In this document: positions 14,913 to 20,996 of the stretch, piece by piece | How positions within the stretch are numbered: position 1 is the stretch's first letter | Layout of the letters: every line of letters starts with the position of its first letter | From: Bacillus sp. AFS037270 | GTDB lineage: Bacteria; Bacillota; Bacilli; Bacillales_B; DSM-18226 | Direction of reading: 5' to 3' | NCBI RefSeq assembly: GCF_002585305.1 | Contig: NZ_NUNF01000043.1 | Location: 21,870-42,865, forward strand | DNA length: 20,996 bases | The notes under the pieces: model-generated | Databases searched by the model: none | What the model was told of the DNA's origin: nothing | The model's input: only the letters and a program-made list of their open reading frames with translations | Program-made: the position numbers and the translations under genes

Positions 14913-16031
14913 ATGTTTATAGAGAAATTAGCACTTAAAAATTATCGGAACTATGACGAATTATTCGTAGAGTTTGAAAATAAAGTAAATGTTATTTTGG
15001 GTGAAAATGCTCAAGGGAAAACAAATGTGATGGAATCCATTTATGTGTTAGCAATGGCCAAGTCTCACCGGACATCGAACGATAAAGAACTTATTCGCTG
15101 GGACCAGGAGTATGCTAAAATAGAGGGAAGGGTTCAAAAACAACACAGCTCACTGCCCCTCGAGCTGGTTATTTCTAAAAAGGGGAAAAAAGCCAAGTGC
15201 AATCATATTGAACAGCAAAAATTAAGTCAATATGTTGGAAACATGAATGTGGTCATGTTTGCACCGGAGGATTTAAATATTGTTAAAGGCAGCCCTCAAA
15301 TACGGAGACGGTTTATTGATATGGAAATTGGCCAGGTATCGCCAATCTATCTACATGATATGAGTCAATATCAAAAAATACTTCAACAACGCAACCATTA
15401 TTTAAAAATGATGCAAATCAAAAAACAAAACGATCCAACTATGCTCGAGGTCTTAACCGAGCAATTTATTGACATGGCTGTGAAAGTGGTTAAGAAGAGA
15501 TTTGAATTCCTGAGATTACTCGAAAATTGGGCGAAACCTATTCATCAAGGAATTTCAAGAGGCTTAGAAACACTTGAAATTATGTATAAACCTTCAGTAG
15601 AGGTATTAGAAGGCCAAGATTTGTCGAAAATGATAGAAAGCTTTCAGGAAAAATTCTCTAAGGTAAGAACAAGGGAAATGGAGCGAGGTACGACCCTGTT
15701 TGGTCCCCATCGTGATGACTTATTGTTTTTCGTTAATGGAAGGGATGTTCAAACCTTTGGTTCCCAAGGGCAGCAACGAACAACGGCCCTCTCTGTTAAA
15801 CTTGCTGAAATTGAATTGATTCATAATGAGATTGGGGAGTATCCGATTCTTTTGCTTGATGATGTTTTATCCGAATTAGATGATTACAGGCAATCCCATT
15901 TACTCAATACCATTCAAGGGAGAGTTCAGACATTTGTAACAACAACAAGTGTGGAAGGAATTGATCATCAGACATTAAAAGATGCTTCAACCTATATCGT
16001 GCAGGCAGGCACCATAAAGAAGGTTAATTGA
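14913..16031 (+). CDS. recF: DNA replication and repair protein RecF
   Basis: This 372-residue SMC-like ATPase has Walker A G30-E-N-A-Q-G-K-T37, the [10 protein letters not shown] segment after it, an alpha-helical arm in the middle, the signature region [19 protein letters not shown] and Walker [13 protein letters not shown]. RecF binds gapped DNA as an ATP dimer and, with RecO and RecR, loads RecA at stalled forks and single-strand gaps. The ATG at 14913 is preceded by AAAGGA about ten bases away. It is the middle gene of a compact yaaA-recF-remB run; remB starts nine bases after its stop. Confidence 0.96.
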   Translation: MFIEKLALKNYRNYDELFVEFENKVNVILGENAQGKTNVMESIYVLAMAKSHRTSNDKELIRWDQEYAKIEGRVQKQHSSLPLELVISKKGKKAKCNHIEQQKLSQYVGNMNVVMFAPEDLNIVKGSPQIRRRFIDMEIGQVSPIYLHDMSQYQKILQQRNHYLKMMQIKKQNDPTMLEVLTEQFIDMAVKVVKKRFEFLRLLENWAKPIHQGISRGLETLEIMYKPSVEVLEGQDLSKMIESFQEKFSKVRTREMERGTTLFGPHRDDLLFFVNGRDVQTFGSQGQQRTTALSVKLAEIELIHNEIGEYPILLLDDVLSELDDYRQSHLLNTIQGRVQTFVTTTSVEGIDHQTLKDASTYIVQAGTIKKVN

Positions 16032-16040
16032 GGTGGGCCA

Positions 16041-16289
16041 ATGTATATTCACATCGGGGAAGACTTAAATATTAGGGCAAAGGATGTTATCTCAATATTA
16101 GATAAAGAAAGTGCTAATCAATCACCATTGGTGAAAGAATTTTTAAAACAGCAAAGTGAACGAGTCATTAACTTGTCTAAAAACCCCTATAAATCAGTCA
16201 TTATTACATATGACAATGTTTATTTATCCCCCATTGCTTCAGGAACATTAAAAAAACGTTCAAATCAAACGAGTATACATGAATTTTAA
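16041..16289 (+). CDS. remB: Extracellular matrix regulator RemB (YaaB, DUF370)
   Basis: This 82-residue protein begins MYIHIGEDLNIRAKDVISILD and contains SPLVKEFL, KSVIITYDNVYLSPIASGTLKKR, all typical of the RemA/RemB (DUF370) family. RemA is a DNA-binding activator of biofilm matrix genes in B. subtilis, and RemB is its weaker, origin-linked paralogue. The ATG follows GAGGTGGG. It lies between recF and gyrB, as in B. subtilis. The 63-bp gap to gyrB contains no clear terminator, so part of gyrB expression may come from read-through. Confidence 0.92.
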   Translation: MYIHIGEDLNIRAKDVISILDKESANQSPLVKEFLKQQSERVINLSKNPYKSVIITYDNVYLSPIASGTLKKRSNQTSIHEF

Positions 16290-16346
16290 TATTAATTTTT
16301 ATGCTTTAGTTTATTTAGAGATATTTTTGTTAGAAGGTGCAGGTGA

Positions 16347-18278
<1,932 letters not shown>

Positions 18279-18300
18279 AAGGCGGAGGGAGGTAGGTAAT

Positions 18301-20832
18301 ATGACTGAAACACCCAATTCAAAAGTAAGTGAAATTAATATTAGTCAGGAAATGAAATCATCCTTCCTTGACTATGCGATGAGTGTTATTGTTTCTCGTG
18401 CCCTTCCAGATGTTCGAGATGGGTTAAAACCAGTTCATCGCCGTATTTTATATGCCATGCATGACCTAGGCATTCATGCAGACAAACCATATAAAAAGTC
18501 GGCCCGTATCGTCGGGGATGTTATCGGTAAATATCACCCACATGGTGATTCTGCAGTTTATGAAACCATGGTTCGGATGGCACAGAATTTTAACTATCGT
18601 TATATGCTTGTAGATGGACATGGGAACTTTGGGTCTGTCGATGGTGACGCAGCTGCTGCGATGCGTTATACAGAATCAAGAATGTCTAAAATCTCCATGG
18701 AATTGTTAAGAGATTTAAACAAAGATACCATCGATTATCAAGACAACTATGACGGTGAGGAAAGAGAGCCAGTTGTTCTGCCGGCGCGATTCCCTAACCT
18801 TTTAGTAAACGGGACAACCGGGATTGCCGTAGGGATGGCAACAAATATACCGCCACATCAATTAGGGGAAGTCATTGATGGAGTTCTAGCGGTTAGCCGC
18901 GACCCAGAAATCACTATACAAGAATTGATGGAAATTATCCCTGGTCCGGATTTCCCAACAGGCGGTATCATTATTGGTCGTAGTGGAATTAGAAAAGCCT
19001 ATGAAACAGGCCGCGGTTCTATAATCGTCCGGGCTAAAGTGGAGATTGAACAGAAACCCAACGGCAAAGAAGTCATTATCGTTAATGAGATTCCATATCA
19101 AGTAAATAAAGCGAAACTAATTGAAAAAATCGCTGAGTTAGCCCGTGATAAAAAGATTGAAGGCATCACCGACCTCAGAGATGAATCTGATCGCCGGGGA
19201 ATGCGGATTGTCATCGAGGTCCGTAAAGATGCGAATTCCAATGTTCTTTTAAATAACTTATATAAACAAACAGCCCTGCAAACCAGTTTTGGTATAAACA
19301 CATTGGCACTAGTCGATGGGCAGCCAAAAGTGTTAAGCCTAAAACAATGTTTAGTCTATTATTTAGAGCACCAAAAAGTGGTCATTCGCCGGAGAACGTT
19401 GTTTGAATTAAACAAGGCAGAGGCCCGGGCACATATTTTAGAAGGATTAAGAATTGCACTAGATAATTTAGATGCTGTCATTACCTTGATCCGAAACTCC
19501 CGTACAACTGATATTGCCCGTGAAGGCTTAATGACTCAGTTTAATCTTTCTGAAAAACAAGCTCAGGCCATCCTTGATATGCGTTTGCAGCGGTTAACAG
19601 GATTAGAAAGAGAAAAAATTGAGGAAGAATTCCAAAATTTGATGAAGCTTATTGCTGAACTAAAAGCAATTTTAGCTGACGAAGAGAAGATTCTTGATAT
19701 TATTCGTGAAGAATTACTGGAAATTAAAGAACGTTTTAATGATAAACGCCGGACAGAAATTGTTATGGGCGGCATCGAGAATATCGAAGATGAGGATTTA
19801 ATCCCTCGAGAAAATATTGTTATTTCGTTAACCCATAATGGCTATATTAAACGTCTCCCAGTGTCTACTTATCGTGCGCAGAGACGAGGCGGCCGCGGTA
19901 TACAAGGAATGGGGACAAATGAAGATGATTTTGTTGAACATTTAATTACTACCTCTTCCCATGATACGATCCTATTCTTTACCAATAAAGGTAAGGTATA
20001 TCGTTCTAAGGGCTATGAGATACCAGAGTATAGCAGGACAGCTAAAGGGATTCCAATTATAAATCTGCTTGGTATCGAAAAAGGTGAATGGGTCAATGCA
20101 ATTATCCCTGTTGAGGATTTTGTGGACGATTGGTTCTTGTTCTTCACAACAAAAGAAGGAATTTCAAAACGTTCACCACTGTCCTCCTTTGCTAATATCC
20201 GCAACAATGGTTTAATCGCCTTAAGTCTGCGCGAAGGGGATGAATTAATTTCTGTTCGTCTGACTGATGGGACCAAACATATTATTATTGGGACTAAGAA
20301 GGGGATGCTAATTCATTTCCCTGAGACAGATGTTCGGTCGATGGGCCGTACTGCAACAGGTGTGAAAGGAATCACCCTTGATTCCGACGACGAAGTTGTG
20401 GGAATGGAAGTAATAGAGGAAGATAATGACGTACTAATTGTAACCAAAAACGGTTATGGAAAACGTACTCCTGCTTCTGAATACCGCATTCAAGGCCGTG
20501 GTGGTAAGGGAATCAAGACCTGCCATGTAACAGATAAAAACGGTAATCTGGTATCAATGAGGGCTGTAACTGGTGAAGAAGATCTCATGCTGATTACCAC
20601 CGGCGGTGTGTTGATCCGAACTGATGTTGCAGGCATTTCGCAGATGGGTCGAAATACACAAGGTGTTAAATTGATTAGTCTGAAGGAAAGTGAAAACGAG
20701 TTTGTCGCAACCGTTGCAAAGGTTGAAAAAGAAGAAGATGATGAGCAAACAGTTGAAAATAGTTCAGATGATAGCAATGAAACAATCCTCGATGAAGGTC
20801 AAGATGACAGTCTTCCTGAAGGTGAAGAGTAA
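18301..20832 (+). CDS. gyrA: DNA gyrase subunit A
   Basis: This 843-residue protein has the breakage-reunion domain with catalytic Tyr123 in A-M-R-Y-T-E-S. The quinolone-determining loop reads H79-P-H-G-D-S-A-V-Y-E88; Ser84 and Glu88 are the usual drug-sensitive residues. The C-terminal beta-pinwheel opens with a GyrA-box Q527-R-R-G-G-R-G533, which marks true gyrase rather than topoisomerase IV ParC. The last 40 or so residues are strongly acidic ([10 protein letters not shown]... [13 protein letters not shown]), a tail known to tune supercoiling activity in other gyrases. Tandem GGAGG-like sites at 18284-18293 precede the ATG. A clear terminator follows at 20841. Confidence 0.98.
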   Translation: MTETPNSKVSEINISQEMKSSFLDYAMSVIVSRALPDVRDGLKPVHRRILYAMHDLGIHADKPYKKSARIVGDVIGKYHPHGDSAVYETMVRMAQNFNYRYMLVDGHGNFGSVDGDAAAAMRYTESRMSKISMELLRDLNKDTIDYQDNYDGEEREPVVLPARFPNLLVNGTTGIAVGMATNIPPHQLGEVIDGVLAVSRDPEITIQELMEIIPGPDFPTGGIIIGRSGIRKAYETGRGSIIVRAKVEIEQKPNGKEVIIVNEIPYQVNKAKLIEKIAELARDKKIEGITDLRDESDRRGMRIVIEVRKDANSNVLLNNLYKQTALQTSFGINTLALVDGQPKVLSLKQCLVYYLEHQKVVIRRRTLFELNKAEARAHILEGLRIALDNLDAVITLIRNSRTTDIAREGLMTQFNLSEKQAQAILDMRLQRLTGLEREKIEEEFQNLMKLIAELKAILADEEKILDIIREELLEIKERFNDKRRTEIVMGGIENIEDEDLIPRENIVISLTHNGYIKRLPVSTYRAQRRGGRGIQGMGTNEDDFVEHLITTSSHDTILFFTNKGKVYRSKGYEIPEYSRTAKGIPIINLLGIEKGEWVNAIIPVEDFVDDWFLFFTTKEGISKRSPLSSFANIRNNGLIALSLREGDELISVRLTDGTKHIIIGTKKGMLIHFPETDVRSMGRTATGVKGITLDSDDEVVGMEVIEEDNDVLIVTKNGYGKRTPASEYRIQGRGGKGIKTCHVTDKNGNLVSMRAVTGEEDLMLITTGGVLIRTDVAGISQMGRNTQGVKLISLKESENEFVATVAKVEKEEDDEQTVENSSDDSNETILDEGQDDSLPEGEE

Positions 20833-20840
20833 TATTGATA

Positions 20841-20872
20841 AAGAGGAGCACTTACATGTGCTCCTTTTATTA
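20841..20872 (+). terminator. Rho-independent terminator after gyrA
   Basis: AGGAGCAC-TTACAT-GTGCTCCT is a perfect 8-bp stem with a six-base loop, followed by TTTATT. Flanking AAG/TTT can extend the stem. It isolates gyrBA from the ribosomal RNA operon promoter. Confidence 0.93.
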
Positions 20873-20924
20873 TGACTAAAAGTAAATAAAATTATATTAT
20901 CTTCTAAGATATTTAAAAATAGTG

Positions 20925-20953
20925 TTGACTCAATTTGATATAGGTGGTATATT
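20925..20953 (+). promoter_or_regulatory. rRNA operon promoter (rrnO-like)
   Basis: TTGACT (20925-20930), a 17-base spacer and TATATT (20948-20953) follow a very A/T-rich stretch (20881-20920) that can serve as an UP element. Seven bases after the -10 is a G (20960), which would fit the GTP-initiated, GTP-sensing rRNA promoters of Bacillus. A weaker upstream pair (TTATGA 20870-20875, TATATT 20893-20898) could be a tandem P1, as in many rrn operons. Confidence 0.85.
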
Positions 20954-20959
20954 AATTAA

Positions 20960-20996
20960 GTCGCTTCGGGGCGACGGATTGTTCTTTGAAAACTAA
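20960..20996 (+). other. Start of the rRNA operon leader: 5' hairpin and boxA-like antitermination site
   Basis: GTCGC-TTCGGG-GCGAC (20960-20975) can form a 5-bp GC-rich hairpin at the very 5' end of the transcript. It is followed by the boxA-like GTTCTTTGAAAACTAA (20981-20996) found before 16S rRNA genes in Bacillus, where Nus factors bind. The window ends here, so the 16S gene itself is not seen. Confidence 0.85.

Noticed and set aside
18541..18567. Possible quinolone-resistance change in gyrA
   Set aside because: The loop reads H-G-D-S-A-V-Y-E with Ser84 and Glu88 intact, the usual sensitive form.

Overview
This window is the replication-origin region of a spore-forming, low-GC Bacillaceae genome (Bacillus in the broad sense). 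The gene order matches the well-known Bacillus subtilis origin segment almost gene for gene: soj-spo0J, noc, rsmG, mnmG, mnmE, jag, spoIIIJ, rnpA and rpmH run leftward, and dnaA, dnaN, yaaA, recF, remB, gyrB and gyrA run rightward, ending at the promoter and leader of a ribosomal RNA operon. Noc, the SpoIIIJ form of YidC, RemB, strong GGAGG ribosome binding sites and a perfect 16-bp parS site all point to Bacillaceae. The genus cannot be fixed from the sequence alone; the dispersed repeats described below remind me of Neobacillus/Cytobacillus-type genomes, but that is from memory.

Left arm, 1-10776, minus strand. At the far left is a DUF554 membrane protein, then parB (carrying parS) and parA, then the ParB paralogue noc and rsmG. 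These cover chromosome segregation, nucleoid occlusion and 16S rRNA methylation. Next come mnmG and mnmE, the two subunits of the tRNA wobble-uridine modifying complex. Jag/KhpB and the SpoIIIJ insertase are translationally coupled by a GTGA overlap. RnpA and rpmH follow, with rpmH driven by a promoter with perfect consensus hexamers.

Origin, about 11064-13100. DnaA boxes lie in two clusters on either side of dnaA (incA/B-like upstream, incC-like downstream). The downstream cluster is followed by six DnaA-trio-like triplets and an A/T-rich unwinding region. A third, smaller DnaA-box cluster lies outside the origin, upstream of mnmE.

Right arm, 11554-20996, plus strand. DnaA, the beta clamp, the S4-domain protein YaaA, RecF, RemB, GyrB and GyrA are followed by a clear terminator. 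An rRNA promoter with an A/T-rich upstream region, a hairpin at the predicted transcript start and a boxA-like sequence closes the window.

The accessory content is repetitive DNA between genes. One palindromic repeat family with shared ends (GAATTGTCTAGCT-like start, CGCTTTTCTTA-like end) has five full, variant, shortened or partial copies, all in the same orientation. A second hairpin-rich element sits upstream of yaaA. I found no defence system, prophage, transposase gene or CRISPR array, and nothing that looks like an undescribed multi-gene system. The points worth following up are regulatory and structural: the mnmE-proximal DnaA boxes, a terminator-like hairpin in the dnaA leader, a two-codon ORF overlapping the dnaN start, and the repeats.
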